NCBI GenBank assembly: GCA_020465985.1
Contig: JAANYP010000153.1
Location: 1-64,000 of the forward strand
Direction of reading: 5' to 3'
Source: Centrapalus pauciflorus
Taxonomy: Eukaryota > Streptophyta > Magnoliopsida > Asterales > Asteraceae
Length of the DNA stretch: 64,000 bases
In this document: positions 44,417-57,519 of the stretch, piece by piece
Layout of the letters: every line of letters begins with the position of its first letter
Numbering within the stretch: the stretch's first letter is position 1
Notes under the pieces: generated by a model
Seen by the model: only the letters and a program-made list of their open reading frames with translations
The model's database searches: none
What the model was told of the DNA's origin: nothing
Program-made: the position numbers and the translations under genes

Positions 44417-46190
44417 ACTGTTACTGAAGCAGAATCATCAAGTGGTGTAGAGGTGATGATACAAATCTGGGAAGCTCATTTCAGACAGAAATTGAACCTA
44501 CACTCAGGGTTCAGAAAGATCATCCTCTTAACCAGATCATGGGAGATCCACGCACTCCTATGCAAACAAGGACAATGATTCACAAGGAATCAACTGCTAC
44601 TGAATCAGCAGTCCCTGAATTCAGTCTTGCTGCCTTTGAACATGCATGCTTCATGTCACAATTAGAACCAAAGAAGGCATCTGAAGCACTGAAGGATCCA
44701 TCCTGGATTGAGGCAACGCAAGAAGAACTTTTGCAATTCAAATTTCAGAATTTGTGGACACTAGTTGATTTGCCTAAAGGAAAGACGGCAATTGGTACAA
44801 GATGGGTGTTCAGAAATAAAAAGGATGAGAGAGGTGTAGTGATAAAAAACAAAGCAAGGCTGGTAGCTCAAGGATACACTCAAGAAGAAGGAATACACTA
44901 TGATGATGTCTTTGCCCCACTTCAAGGATAGAAGCCATCAGACTGTTCCTAGCATATGCCAGCTACAAAGGGTTCAATGTTTACCAAATGGATGTGAAAT
45001 CTGCATTTTTATATGGTACACTTGAAGAAGAGTTTTATGTGTGTCAACCCCCTGGATTTGAAGACTATAAGTATCCAGACAGACTCTACAATTTAGACAA
45101 AGCACTCTATGGGCTTCACCAAGCTCCAAGAGCATGGTATGATACTTTGTCTTCATATCTACTACAGAATGGATTCAAGAGAGGTACTCTGGACAAGACA
45201 CTATTCACAAAGTCCATCAAATCAGAGATCCTTCTTGTTCAAATCTATGTTGATGCCATCATCTTCTGATCAACAAATGACATTCTCTGCAAGGAATTTG
45301 AGACTTTAATGCACAAAAAGTTTCAAATGAGTTCAATGGGGGAACTAGCTTTCTTTCTAAGATTGCAGGTCAAGCAGAAACCCTCTGGACTTTTCATCAG
45401 TCAATCAAAGTATGTGAATGATATCCTGGAAAAGTTTGGATACAAAGACACCAAGGTTGCCAGCACACCAATGGACACTCATAAACAGCTTGATGCAGAT
45501 AAAGAAGGAATCAATGTGGATATTCATTTGTACAGATCCTTGATAGGTTCACTAACGTATCTTACATCTTCTAGACCTGATATAATGTTTGTTGTTTGTG
45601 TTTGTGCCAGATTTCAATGTGCTCCAAAGGATTCACATCTGTTTGATGTTAAGAGAATCTTTAGATATCTCAAAGGTCAACCAAAATTAGGCTTATGGTA
45701 TCCTAAGGACGCTCCTCTTGAACTAACAGCTTACTGTGATAGTGACTATGGAGGTTGCAACATAGACAGGAAATCCACAACTGGTGGATGTCAATATCTA
45801 GGAGCAAGACTAGTCTCTTGGCAGTGCAAAAAGCAAACAACTGTCTCCACTTCATCCACTGAGGCAGAATATGTTGAAGCTTCAAGCTGTTGTTACCAAG
45901 TTATGTGGATACAAAATCAATTAAGAGACTATGGTATGAACTTTCTTTCCACTCCTATTTACATTGACAATTCAAGTGCAATCAGCATTGTACAAAATCC
46001 AGTGAAATTTCTTAAAACCAAGCACATAGACATTAGATTCCATTTTATAAGGGACTGTAATGAAAAGAAATTAATCCATGTTACCAAAATTCATACTGAT
46101 GATCAGTTAGCTGATCTTTTTACAAAACCATTTGATGTAGGAAGATTCACCTTTCTAGTATCAAACATTGGTATGGTAAATATGGATTAA
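44417..46190 (+). pseudogene. Reverse transcriptase-RNase H of element F
   Basis: Starts after the linker stop. MGDPRTPMQTRTMIHKESTA, WIEATQEELLQFKFQNLW and GTRWVFRNKKDERGVV are followed by a one-base shift at about 44920. DVKSAFLYGTLEEEF, LDKALYGLHQAPRAWYDTL, then the catalytic box YVDA at 45246-45257 (YVDD expected) and a TGA at 45267. From 45309 an open 293-codon frame gives FQMSSMGELAFFLRLQV, YLTSSRPDIMFV, RNase H (YCDSDYGGCNIDRKSTTGG, STEAEYVEASS, KHIDIRFHFIRD) and the natural end LADLFTKPF...GMVNMD. Confidence 0.9.
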
Positions 46191-46568
46191 TTTATTTTTC
46201 ATCATTCTCCGTTATTTTATAAGAAAAACACTTCCTAAATGTGCTTAGTTAAGGGAGAGACACTGTATCATTAGCTACTGTTCAATAAACAACTAACAGC
46301 TTGAGACTATTCTCAAGCTGCTAGTTCATTTTCTCGAACTGTTAGTTGTTTCACTTGGTCTGTCAAGTGTGCTAGGCATTTCTGTCATTATTGAAGAGAT
46401 TGTGCGCGGGACTAGATATTTTTGAAAAGCCAAACCCTTAAAAGTCCCAGTTTCGTTTGATTGCAACTATCAGTTGCAAAATATCTTCTAAAATCCTTTC
46501 ACTTTCTCTCTCTGTATGATTCTCAAGTAATCGTTCAAAACCCTAAATCCTCGCCTTTGTGATCACCA
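46191..46568 (+). other. pol to env-like spacer of element F
   Basis: Non-coding. A purine tract GTTAAGGGAGAGA lies at 46246-46259. The next stretch (46280-46350) reuses the LTR U3 motif (CTCAAGCTGCTAG, CTCGAACTGTTAG) and forms a strong hairpin (46291-46326). Confidence 0.65.
46291..46326 (+). other. 15-bp hairpin upstream of F env-like ORF
   Basis: AACTAACAGCTTGAG, loop ACTATT, CTCAAGCTGCTAGTT; 15 paired positions with one A-C mismatch (G-U on the other strand). Each arm is a U3 repeat motif in opposite orientation. Confidence 0.8.
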
Positions 46569-49500
46569 ATGGAGTTCGTTAAAAAACATAACTGCCTACC
46601 CTACTCTCTCAAACACGTTGAACTGCAGCCATTCCATGAAATGATGGATTTTCTTCGAAGTTCTCATCTCCATCATGCTCTAACTGTCAATCCCACTATC
46701 TACGTCTCTCATATAGAGCAATTTTGGAAATCAGTCACTGTGAATAACAATGAGGGAATCGCTTCTCTTGTATCTACCATTGATAGTAATCCCATTACCC
46801 TCACAGAGGAGACCATACGACAACATCTGCATCTGCAAGATGCCTCGGGTATTTCTGATCTCTCCCTCACTGCTTTACATGAATGTCTTTTTGAAATAGG
46901 GTATAGGGGCCCATCAGATTCTTTTGCCTTCTATAAAGCACATTTTGGTCCTATATGGAAGTATCTTGTACATATTATTCAACAAGACTTTAGCCCTAAA
47001 AGGACTAGTTGGCCTGAACTTTCTTCAAATAGTGCCACTGCTTTAGTGTGCTTATCCATAGGCCAGCAGTTTAACTTTTCTAACATGATTTCTCAAGGAA
47101 TGTTAAGGCATCATGCCTAAAAGAATGGGAAATTTTTGATGTATCCATGAATTTTGGCAGAAATAATTGCAAAATCTTGCAATTCTTTTAAAGTACATAA
47201 TAGGATACATGTTTCCCATTGGCACTCTTTATCTACTATAAAAAGACTTTTAAAACCAAGTGCCAATTTTCACAGTGTAGATGTCTCTTTGCCTCAAGCA
47301 ATGCAGGCTATCTATCCAAGAAACAGAGGAGAAGATCCTTAGCAGGCTCAGTGTTAGTGCATCCTGTGTCTAAGTATAGACAATATTTTGTAAAAGCCAA
47401 TTTGCTCGTTATTGCATATTAACAAGTGTCTGATATATGTTTGTTATATGTTTGATATTGATTGTATGTATGTTTGAAATTCGTGTAATGTGTTACAATA
47501 AGTTGAAACATAAGGTCAAAGATAAGTTCAAACATAAGTTCAAACATAAGTTCAAAGCATAGGATTCGAATTTGTGGAGGACAAGTTCGAAAGGCCTTGG
47601 GCTTATTCGAACTTGTCCTAGGCAAATTCGAACTGGGTGTTATAATTAAGGGTTAATTCGATTAATTAACAAGTTTTTGCAGAAGTTTAATCAGAGCTTA
47701 AGCAAAAGGTGATCTCGAACTTGCAAGTGTCAGAGAGTTTGTTCTTGGAGAGAATTACGTGTCGGGACGATCTGTTGTTCGTCTATCACAGTGTGTGTCT
47801 CCGGTGTTTCGTGTGCGTGGTCTATCCGTCAAGCCACTAACGAGGATTACGCACTCGTTGGACGGTGTCGCGTCAAGATAGGATCCATAGGAAGGCGACC
47901 TTACACTCAGCCCAGTATCACTGCTTACCTCCAGGATCCAATCCCCTCCTCATGATACAAATATTTCTTCTGATCCTTCTACTATACATACCTCCCCAGC
48001 CCCATCACCAAAAATATATAAAAGACAAAGGGCTGTAGGAGCTCCTTCCTCCTCAGTCCAATCCCCAGAGCCAAATAGCTCTGTGCAAGAGGACACTCTT
48101 GCACAGCATATCGATAGGGAACCCATTGAGGACACTCCCACCCTCGATTCGGAGGTGAACATCCCATCTGAGGATGTTCATATGGGTTTTGTGGCTGGTT
48201 GTACTGATGTCTCTGCACAAGGGGCACATGACATTACCAACATCTCTAAGACCACACCCGTGGCAACAGAGGGTGTGCAAGCACCTTTTGGAAGTCCCGA
48301 GTACCAAGAACAAATGGGCCCAGATGTTTCTACTTCTGTAATTGATGCCAGTGATAGATCTCAATTCCCACTACCATTTTAAGATCTTGAGGCTAGTCTG
48401 CAACTTATGACATTAACGGATCAACAACTGAAACCTGTTGTAGCCATTCTGCAACATTACAAGTCCATAATTGCTGCACAGGGTTCCCAAATCACTACTC
48501 TACAACAACTCACAACAGTCCAACAACAAAAACTTGCCCAGTTTCAGCTTGGGTTGAAGTTATATGGAAACAAGATTGTGCAGCTTGAAAAGATGGTTCA
48601 AACCCTACTAGCAAAGGTTTTTGGTCCCCCTGATCAAACCAATGCATCCAAAAAGGTGGAGAATCAGGAGATCCCATCATCAGTCCAAACAGCTTCAACG
48701 TCACCAGTAACAGCTTCAGCCTCTAGGTTAACAGTCCCAACAGTTTCTCAAACTGTTAGTCTGGATGCTCAAGCTGTTCCTATTAAACCAAGAGGAGTGT
48801 TAATCAGAGAAGGTTTTCAAGCACCTGCCCCAGCAGTCCAAGCCACAGTAACATCCTCAGCAGCAACCACAAACAAAGGAAAGGGCATTCTGATTGAGCC
48901 TCCAAAGATCAAATTTCTTTCTATAGAAGCCCAAGTTGCTCATGATGCTGAATTGGCTAGAAAATTTGCAAAAGAACAATATCAGATTCTAGACCAGCAA
49001 GCCCAGGAACCAATGGGAGATGATGAAACTCTAGGAAATTATCTGAGAGGGTTTGTGGTAAAAGAAATCCAGAAGAAGAGGAAAAGACCAACAGGGCCTT
49101 CAAAGGCAGAACACAGAAGATTTTTGATCAATTTCTATGCAACAGCTGGTGTGTCTAAGGTTATAGCTCAATCATGGTCAACAGAGAAGCTTCAGGGCTT
49201 ATATGACAGAGAAAAAGAAAGGGAAAAATCCTCCAAAGCCTCCAAATAAGTCCAAGATTCCCAAGACCTTCCTCAAACTGTTGCCGATGCTCCTCAACCT
49301 GAAACTATTCATCAAGCAAAGTTTGATCAAGTAAAGAGAGTTTTGTTTGACCAATAGTTGCAAAAGGCTATGGAGATAGAAAAAGCTCTTGAGCAGCATA
49401 ACTTCTCCAAACCTCCAATTACTTACTGGTATGCCAAATCAATGGATGACATTGATCTGGTATATCATTTTGAAATCAAAAGAAAAGCTGGCCTAGAGGA

Positions 49501-49765
49501 AGAGTACAAGAGCCTGATCCAACTGGTTCAAAGAATGACTAGAGATGAGCTAACCCAAATGCACAATATTGGGACTGCTAGCCACTCTAGGTCACCAATA
49601 GTGTGGGTTCAGACCAATGTAAAGGATCTCAGGAGTATGTTTAACCCAGAATCCACCAGAGTAGATAAAGAAGCTGCCAAGGAAATGAAGATTGTACAGG
49701 TTGATTTATATGCAAAATCTATGACATATAGACTCAAGCTTGCAGACAGATCTAGCAGATTCTAA
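46569..49765 (+). pseudogene. Env-like ORF of element F, interrupted by a solo LTR
   Basis: ATG 46569 gives MEFVKKHNCLPYSLKHVELQ, then MMDFLRSSHLHHALTVNPTI and YVSHIEQFWKSVTV, the conserved Sirevirus env-like start. The frame is open to a TAA at 47118, with TGA and TAG further on before the solo LTR at 47352. After the LTR (frame 48083-49765) come an acidic Ser/Thr region, a Gln-rich coiled coil (TTLQQLTTVQQQKLAQFQLG, about 48500-48600), Ala/Pro/Val-rich and Lys-rich segments (KEIQKKRKRPTGPSKAEHRR), and a C-terminal part with PITYWYAKSMDDIDLVYHFE. Stops at 48380, 49247 and 49355 are all in frame, so the frame itself is preserved. No signal peptide or membrane helix is evident. Confidence 0.8.
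47352..47905 (+). mobile_element. Solo LTR of the C family in F (TSD CTCAG)
   Basis: 554 bp, TGTTAGTGCATCC...CGACCTTACA, flanked by CTCAG at 47347-47351 and 47906-47910. It is the reverse complement of the C LTRs in overall layout, with diverged sequence. No internal element sequence remains, as expected after LTR-LTR recombination. Confidence 0.95.
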
Positions 49766-49998
49766 AGTTTTGAATTCCTTGATTTGCCAAAAGAATGGCT
49801 ACTCCAAATGAGCTCAATAAAGATTGATGTGATAAAGAGGAGTTAAAGAGAGAGTTCATAAAAGCTTTAAGGCAGAAGCTTTCACAGTTGTAAGTTTTTG
49901 GATGCCTTAGTTTGTATATAACAGTTTTACTTTGTTTTATTTCCTTATTTGTATAGGAACTTAAAGTGTTTTGTAAAGAATTTAAGTTAGGGGGAGAT
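49766..49998 (+). promoter_or_regulatory. F 3' untranslated region and polypurine tract
   Basis: 233 bp of non-coding sequence ending in AGTTAGGGGGAGAT (49985-49998) directly before the 3' LTR. Confidence 0.8.
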
Positions 49999-50643
49999 TG
50001 TTGGGAAATAATCTAAGTATGTCAAGCTGTTAGTTAGGATTTCTCAAGCTGTTAGTTATATTTCTGTGTAATTACAAAGTTCGAGCTGCCAGTTCAACAA
50101 ACTCGAGCTGCTAATTCAAAAGTCCAAACTGCCAGAGTTAAAAGTTCAAGCTGCTCAACAGATTGATATCAGAAAGTGCTGAAATTCAGGAAGTGATATA
50201 TATTTCAACATTTGAAAATCTTCCAAGTATATCTACTACCAGAGAAATCAGAGTCCGACAAGGAAACAAATCAGAAGGCTATAAATATAGATAGACTAGG
50301 TCTTTCTATTGTAATTGTGGTGCATAAGTTTTTCATTATTGTAATTGCAATCTGATAAGTTTCTCAAGCCTCTAAGGTTGTAAAACCATAAGAACAATCT
50401 GTGTTCTTTGTCTAACCAAAACAGATTAGAGGCGATTGTAATCAGAGATTCTGGAAATATAAAGGTTTTGATATTGGTTATATTTATTTGAATATCTGTT
50501 CTTTATTGTTCTGAAAGTTTTTCTTAAAACAATTAAGTGTTATTCCGCAAACTTCTTAATTGGACTTTGATTCAAAACAAGGTTATTGGTTTAAACTCTG
50601 ATATATTGAAACCAGTTAATCTTAGGTGATTTTGATCTTGACA
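49999..50643 (+). repeat. 3' LTR of element F
   Basis: 645 bp, TGTTGGGAAATAATC...GATCTTGACA, followed by the TSD CGCCT. Confidence 0.95.
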
Positions 50644-50648
50644 CGCCT

Positions 50649-51226
50649 TCGAAGTTCTTCGAGAATACAAGTGAATACAGTTTATACACGAGTGTAACCT
50701 GGATTTTACAAATATTGATGATGTTGAGACTCTTCATGACAAGCTGAAAAATAAAATTAGAAAGTGTCTATCTCATGTTACGGCCGTCGTTGCCCTAACA
50801 AGAAGCATGAATCGCCGTTCAATCATTATGTGCTTAAAGGATTTTAAAATGGCGATTGAGAGCTTCATGGTCAAAGTAGGACTCAAGGCCCCTGAACAGG
50901 ACATTTTTCTATTTGATCACCATTCGTTGTATAAAGTCCTCATGGGAGGCCAGTAAGGGGTTATACTTTTGAACAAGAATGGGCATAAACGGTATATGCG
51001 CTTTGAGGATCTGCCTTGTTATTCTGATGGTACACTTAGACTGGTGAGAGCCGAACTCAACAAAAGAATAAAAGAAGATGATGCTCAGCCAGTCTCAGAG
51101 CTCAAACGAAGACCAAAAGAAATACAAGACATCCTCAATGCCATAGAACTAATCAACGAAAGGCTGCACATCAGGCAGGTGACTCGAAGATTCGACGTCG
51201 TCCTTGGCCTTAGAGAAAGTGCTTAA
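50649..51226 (+). pseudogene. Env-like ORF of element D, C-terminal part
   Basis: Continues the D frame after F with FEVLREYK and a stop. Later frames give KLKNKIRKCLSHVTAVVALT and an open 85-codon end (50969-51226): YMRFEDLPCYSDGTLRLVRA, then RPKEIQDILNAIELINERLH and RRFDVVLGLRESA. The '(F/Y)xxxDLxxxSDGTLxxVR' pattern and basic end are typical of the C-terminus of this ORF class in Asteraceae elements. Confidence 0.7.
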
Positions 51227-51253
51227 CAAGCCTGCTATCCTCCACAGTGATCG

Positions 51254-51266
51254 AAAAGGTGGAGAT
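51254..51266 (+). promoter_or_regulatory. Polypurine tract of element D
   Basis: AAAAGGTGGAGAT immediately before the LTR start TGTTAGAC. Confidence 0.85.
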
Positions 51267-51624
51267 TGTTAGACTATATATTTCGATCATGTGGATTTTA
51301 TTTTGTAATAGTTAGTTTACTTTATTTCCATGTAATTTATTTCAAGTATTTATTTCTTTTGTAATTTCCTTAGTTCTTTTAGAAGTAGAGGGGGCTGAAT
51401 ATAATTTCTTCAAAGATGTATTAATTATGTAAGGGAAACCCCACCTAGGGTTTCCCATAAAATTTTGGCAGTATTCTCATTCAAGCAACTTTACGGTCGC
51501 CGCTTTTCACAAATATTCTCTCAATATTCAAATACAAAAATCGAGTGTTCATCATTCTTTTTTCTTGGATTTTGTATTGAAATCATTATATTGTGTTGAT
51601 TATCTCTTTGGGACGATCACAACA
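51267..51624 (+). repeat. 3' LTR of element D
   Basis: TGTTAGAC...TCACAACA, 358 bp, followed by the TSD ATGAT (51625-51629) and the B sequence copied at 26911-26944. Confidence 0.9.
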
Positions 51625-52511
51625 ATGATGAATGAACAATCTCGGATACGTAAGAAAACAAACTCGGATGGAAAAAATGAATCTCGAATGATTAAGTATG
51701 AAACTCAATTGACACTAAATCAAACTTGAGTGATGTTTGATCAAACTCGGTTGAAACATGAATCAATCTCGGTTGAAGAATGATCAAACTCAAGTTAATA
51801 ATGATGAAACTCGATTAATACATGAACAAACTCGATGAAAGAAGTATCAATCTCAAATGATGAATGAATAAACTTGATTGATTAATGATCAAACTCGATT
51901 GAAACTTATGTTTTCTCGGGTGATGAGTTTATCAAACTCGAATGAAACACATGCAAACTCGAAGGCAACTTGATCAAACTCGATCAACTCTAGATAAAAC
52001 TCAATCAATACTTGACAAAACTCGGTTAAAACATTATAAAACACGATCAATACTTGGTAAAACTCGGTTAACTCTATGAACGTAGTATTCCCGAGTTTTT
52101 AACAAATTTCAACAAAAAACAAGATCAGATTCAAACTTTTTCAACAAAAATTCATGAATTGACCTCAAATTGATATCAAAGATGCGTTTTACACACAGAA
52201 ACACTTTTTGTGAAGTGTTTTTGGCTAATTTCAGATTAAACACCCTAATTTTGACAAAAATATGAAGAACATGACTTTTTCAAAATAAATCTGAAAATTC
52301 CAAATTAGAACTTGTGTGTTTGGAAATAAAATCTGAGACGTATATCAATCAAATCGTCCTTAAAAACGCCACATTCGATCCAATTTTCATTCCATTTCAT
52401 CCACTCAATCAAAAACCTCGAATGATTTTCTGATTTTTTAAAAATTTCGATAAAACAGTGTTCAAAAAAATGATTTTCAGATTCAAAAATCACACTGATT
52501 TTGCCATATTA
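51625..52511 (-). other. Leader of element B, second part
   Basis: Non-coding. AAACTCGR-type motifs (AAACTCGGTTGAA, AAACTCGATTG) recur at 51660-52100. The stretch 52110-52500 shows nothing recognisable. Confidence 0.6.
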
Positions 52512-52526
52512 GGCTCTGATTCCAAT
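52512..52526 (-). promoter_or_regulatory. Decayed primer-binding site of element B
   Basis: The minus strand reads AATTGGAATCAGAGCC, one change from the TTGGTATCAGAGCC consensus, next to the LTR. Confidence 0.75.
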
Positions 52527-52818
52527 TCATAATTCAATATCAACATGCAATTCATTAATTAAACAATTAAGAACAAAAAGATCAAATCACAACTTGACAG
52601 AAAGATTAATATTGAGATGAGAAAATATTACATTGAATACGGTTTTCTCTCTGATCTTGACTTTCACCAAAAGCTATTTCAAGCATGTCAGATTCGTAAC
52701 TCAACAGTACTCATCTGACACCTATTTATATACAATTACAAGAATAGAACATTTGTAATATGCTCGATGTACTTTTACAATAAATTGTTTTCAACTCTAT
52801 TAATATATGTTACTAACA
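52527..52818 (-). repeat. LTR between B and remnant I
   Basis: 292 bp, TGTTAGTAAC...GAATTATGA on the minus strand (terminal CA decayed to GA). It has a primer-binding site on its low side (5' LTR of B) and a purine tract AAGGGGGAGAT on its high side (52819-52830), so it is also the 3' LTR of remnant I. A partial copy lies at 54223-54374. Confidence 0.75.
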
Positions 52819-54222
52819 ATCTCCCCCTTAGAGATGAAAGTAATTTTCCAATTAAAGTTCAAATCTGGAACTTCGATCCTTTTCTCTTTTCTTCTCTTTG
52901 ATCTCTGAACTTCTTTGTTTCTCTCTGATCTTCAAATCTCTTCTTCTCTGATCTTCTCTTTTCTTTTGAGAAAACTCTCCCCCTTGAATCATGAATAGCC
53001 TTGGATTCTCTCCCTTGATCAATCATAGACAACTTATCAACTTTCATCTTTAAATCTTCTGCAGTTGTCACAATTGTCTAGAGATGTTGTTGCCAATGTC
53101 TTCAAACTATTTAGCAGTTGTCTCTGAACTATATCTTTTCTCCCCCTCATGATGATAATAAAAATATGAACATAATGCAAATTCTTCATAGACGTAGATG
53201 TAGTGATTACAGTAGCAGAAATACAACAACAATTACAATGACAATTACAATTCAGAAATATTACAAATTGTATCTCTCCCCCTCATAATGATATCCTCTC
53301 CCCCTATATTGAACAAATATAACACTCCCCCTCAAAATTATACTTTTTCCTTTAAAAAAAAACAAAGCTTTTCAAGTTTGTGAAAAATGAGTCATTTTGT
53401 AAGTAACAGAGTCCAGGTCCACATAGGAGTCCTGTTTGCACAATAGACCTTATCTATGTAACCTACTTTCAATGTTGGCGTGATGCTAACACTGGTAAGA
53501 TTTTCAAATAGTCATCGTGAAATCCTTTATTATGAAATAATCACTCTTATGTGTTCCGGCTTAGTCACTTTGGACTAGCAGTTTATAATCACGCAGACTG
53601 TTAGACTCGATGTGTTAGCTCTAGACACAATGTGCATCAACTGAAGTTGGAGACTAGAGCAAATGTCTTCCTTGTTTCAATATCAATATATCCAAATGAT
53701 ATATCGATAGAATTGTGTTATATCTCCGTGATTATTGAAACAAAAATCTTTTGAGAGATAACTGATTGGTTGGTGGGGTTAAGTGCATGCGTTATTGGGT
53801 CGATAACGTCTTTTTCAATATCAAGTCACCTAGGGCTTGATAGATTATGAGGTTTACCCAGCAGACACAATGTAAATAGGATTATCTTTTCTTCATATCT
53901 TTTCTCAACTCTCAGCTCTCAGCATTTTTCAACTAAGCTCCCTCCGGCTCACTTTTGAGAAATAAGTTTAGTCAGCTTTCTAGCGAAAGCATGATCTGAT
54001 GCACCACCATCTCATTTCAACATACCCTCTCATTTACATTTTACCTCTGTTCGACCTTGTCAGTATCCCGTGATAACTAACACTTCTCAACTAATAGATC
54101 TAAAAAACCCTCACCCACACAAACAATAGATGGTTTGCTCCTTGGGTAGGTTTTCCAGTCCTGGTTAGACCATAGAAGTGATATTTATGTCTATCACACA
54201 ATTTGGTGCATAATCGGAGTCA
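52819..54222 (-). other. Internal remnant I, tandem to B
   Basis: On the minus strand it holds the last part of an element: Lys/Arg/Glu-rich frame 53071-52859 (KKRFEDQRETKKFRDQREEK), several purine tracts (minus GAGGGGGAGA at about 53135-53145, 53275-53305 and 53325-53335), then 53390-54215 in which I recognise nothing. With the two LTR copies it forms LTR-internal-LTR sharing one LTR with B, a three-LTR tandem most simply explained by unequal LTR recombination. Confidence 0.55.
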
Positions 54223-54374
54223 TCAAAAATTATATCAACATGTAATTCATCAATTAAACAATTAAGAACAACAAGATCAAATCACAACTTGACAAAATGA
54301 TTAATATTGAGATGAGAAAATATTACATTGAATACGGTTTTCTCTCTGATCTTGACTTGCACCAAAAGCTATTT
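54223..54374 (-). repeat. Partial LTR of remnant I
   Basis: 152 bp matching the first part (plus-strand order) of 52527-52818 with few differences, for example the shared block AATACGGTTTTCTCTCTGAT. Homology stops at CAAAAGCTATTT, where the inverted-repeat cluster begins. Confidence 0.85.
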
Positions 54375-54389
54375 ATCAACAATTATTTT

Positions 54390-54705
54390 AATTTATATAC
54401 TTAATTAGTTAATTTATGTGTTTTTTATATATTCAATTAATTTATTAAAGATTTATTTATTTAATATTTTATCGGTTAAACTATTTGTATGATTTTATTA
54501 CTTATACTTTTTCATGAAACTATTTCATTACGTTAATAAAATTTGATTTTATGTAAATTTTGATTTTAATCCACTAATTCATTACGTTAATAAAATTTAA
54601 GGGACTCTCAATGCAAATTTGAAAGTTAAGAGATCGTTTTCATAATTTTAAACAAACCACAAGGACCATTTTTGTAATTTACTCAATATAAAGCTCAAAT
54701 ATTAA
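54390..54705. repeat. Mutator-like fragment X' (rearranged)
   Basis: The segment at about 54395-54600 is the reverse complement of 55330-55570 inside element X (shared CACTAATTCATTACGTTA). It is followed by a right-end terminal repeat (54605-54690, ACCACAAGGACCATTTTTGTAATTTACTC type). No TSD was seen. Confidence 0.65.
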
Positions 54706-55667
54706 CTTTTACATTTAAACTAGAGTAAATTACAAAAATGGTCCCCGTGGATTGTTTAATATTATGAAAATGGTCTCTCAACTTTCAAAGATGCAGTGGT
54801 AGTCTCTCAAACCACTTTTACTTGTGGAAACGGTCCCTCTGTTCTACACTTTTTAAAGATTATTATTACCTTATTATATTTTGATTTAATTATGATCTTT
54901 TATGAAAAACATATAAATTTAGTTTTTTGTTCGTTTTAAATTAGATATATCGTTTGGCTCATACGTTTCAATTTTAAATCTAATACTTTATGAATATTGA
55001 TTTAAATATTTTTTTACGTTAATATGATTTAAGTTAAATTTATTATTTTATTTGTTTTAATTTAAACATTTTCTTATGCCAATATGTTTTGATTTAAATC
55101 TAGTATTTAATACTTTTGATCTACAATTTTGTACATTAATATGTTTTATTCATTTTCACTTAAATATTTTGTTCATTTTCACTTTAGTATTAACGTAACA
55201 AAATTGTAAATCAAAACCAATGAAAGGCTAAATTGAAATCAAAATGTACTGGCATAACAAAATATTTAAATCAAAAAAAAATAAAATAATTATGTCAAAA
55301 CGTATTGGCGTAAAAAATATTGAAATCAAAATTAGTAAATTAGAAAATTTAAGTCTAATTTTATAAACGTAATGAATTAGTAAACTTAAATCAAAATTTA
55401 CATAAATTCAAAATTTATTAACATAATGATACAGTTAGATGGAAAAGTATAAATGATAAAAATATACAAATAGTTTAATCAATGAAAAATAAAATAAATA
55501 AATCTTTAATAAATACGTTGAATACATAAAAGAGCCATAAATTAACTAATTAAGTATATGAATAGAAATAGTTTTTAATAGATAAATATAGGTTTATTTT
55601 AAAAAATAAATAGATATATTTAATGATATAATAATACATTTAATAATGAATCAAATCATAATTTATT

Positions 55668-56953
<1,286 letters not shown>

Positions 56954-57519
56954 TAATTTATTAAATTGATATTTCTAATTTAAAACCAAAAAATGATAAT
57001 TTAAAAAAAGAACCAAAATTGAAATTAAGTTATATAGTGGAGAGACCAAACTTGTAATTGAGAAAGAGGGCAAAAGCGTCATTTTTAAAAATTTAAGAAA
57101 CAGAAGGACCGTTTCTGCAAGTTAATAATGGTTTGAGGGACTGTCATTGCAACTTTGAAAGTTGATGGACCGTTTCCATAATTTTAAACAAACCACATGG
57201 ACAATTTCTTTAATTTACTCTTTAAATTATTATATTATAAGACGTAACATATAAATTTGAAACATATAAATTACAAATTTCGTCCCTGTGGTTATAGGGA
57301 AATTACGGATAAGGTCCTTCTATAGAAGAAATTACAAATTCAATGTCTGTGGTTAACATTTTGTTACGGTTTTGGTTCTTTGACCGGTCATTATTTTTAA
57401 ATGACCATTTTACCCTTGAGAATATTATAAAAATAGGTAATGAACTTTTTTTTCATAAAATTAAAAAATAAAAATTCAAAACCAATTTTTGTTTTTCTTT
57501 TTAGTTATTAAAATATGTC

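Larger units (their letters stand above)
40376..50643 (+). mobile_element. Full-length Sirevirus F (TSD CGCCT)
   Basis: 10.3 kb with LTRs 40376-41019 and 49999-50643 and TSD CGCCT at 40371-40375 and 50644-50648. The D env-like frame is restored on paper when F is removed. Order: LTR, primer site, gag (internally deleted), PR-INT-RT-RNaseH, spacer with hairpin, env-like ORF (with a solo LTR), purine tract, LTR. It is defective: protease MESG and RT YVDA. Confidence 0.95.
26553..51624 (+). mobile_element. Sirevirus-like Copia element D (TSD ATGAT), heavily nested
   Basis: LTRs 26553-26910 and 51267-51624, both 358 bp, with about 20 differences by eye. TSD ATGAT at 26548-26552 and 51625-51629. 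Order: LTR, primer site, leader, gag, PR-INT-RT-RNaseH (broken near 34380), then G, then the env-like ORF (split by F), purine tract, LTR. Excluding the G and F insertions D is about 11 kb. Confidence 0.9.
10330..52818 (-). mobile_element. Element B: base-layer Copia remnant, split by A, C and D
   Basis: B is the oldest layer. Reading leftward: LTR 52818-52527, a decayed primer-binding site, leader (52511-51625, then 26552-26120 after removing D), gag coiled coil (26119-25345), then after removing C the gag-pol linker (11212-10330), where A is inserted. The rest of B lies left of the window. The ATGAT TSD of D and the GTTTT TSD of C show that B was continuous, and its gag frame reads straight across the C insertion point. 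No capsid or zinc-knuckle segment is recognisable in B. Confidence 0.75.
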
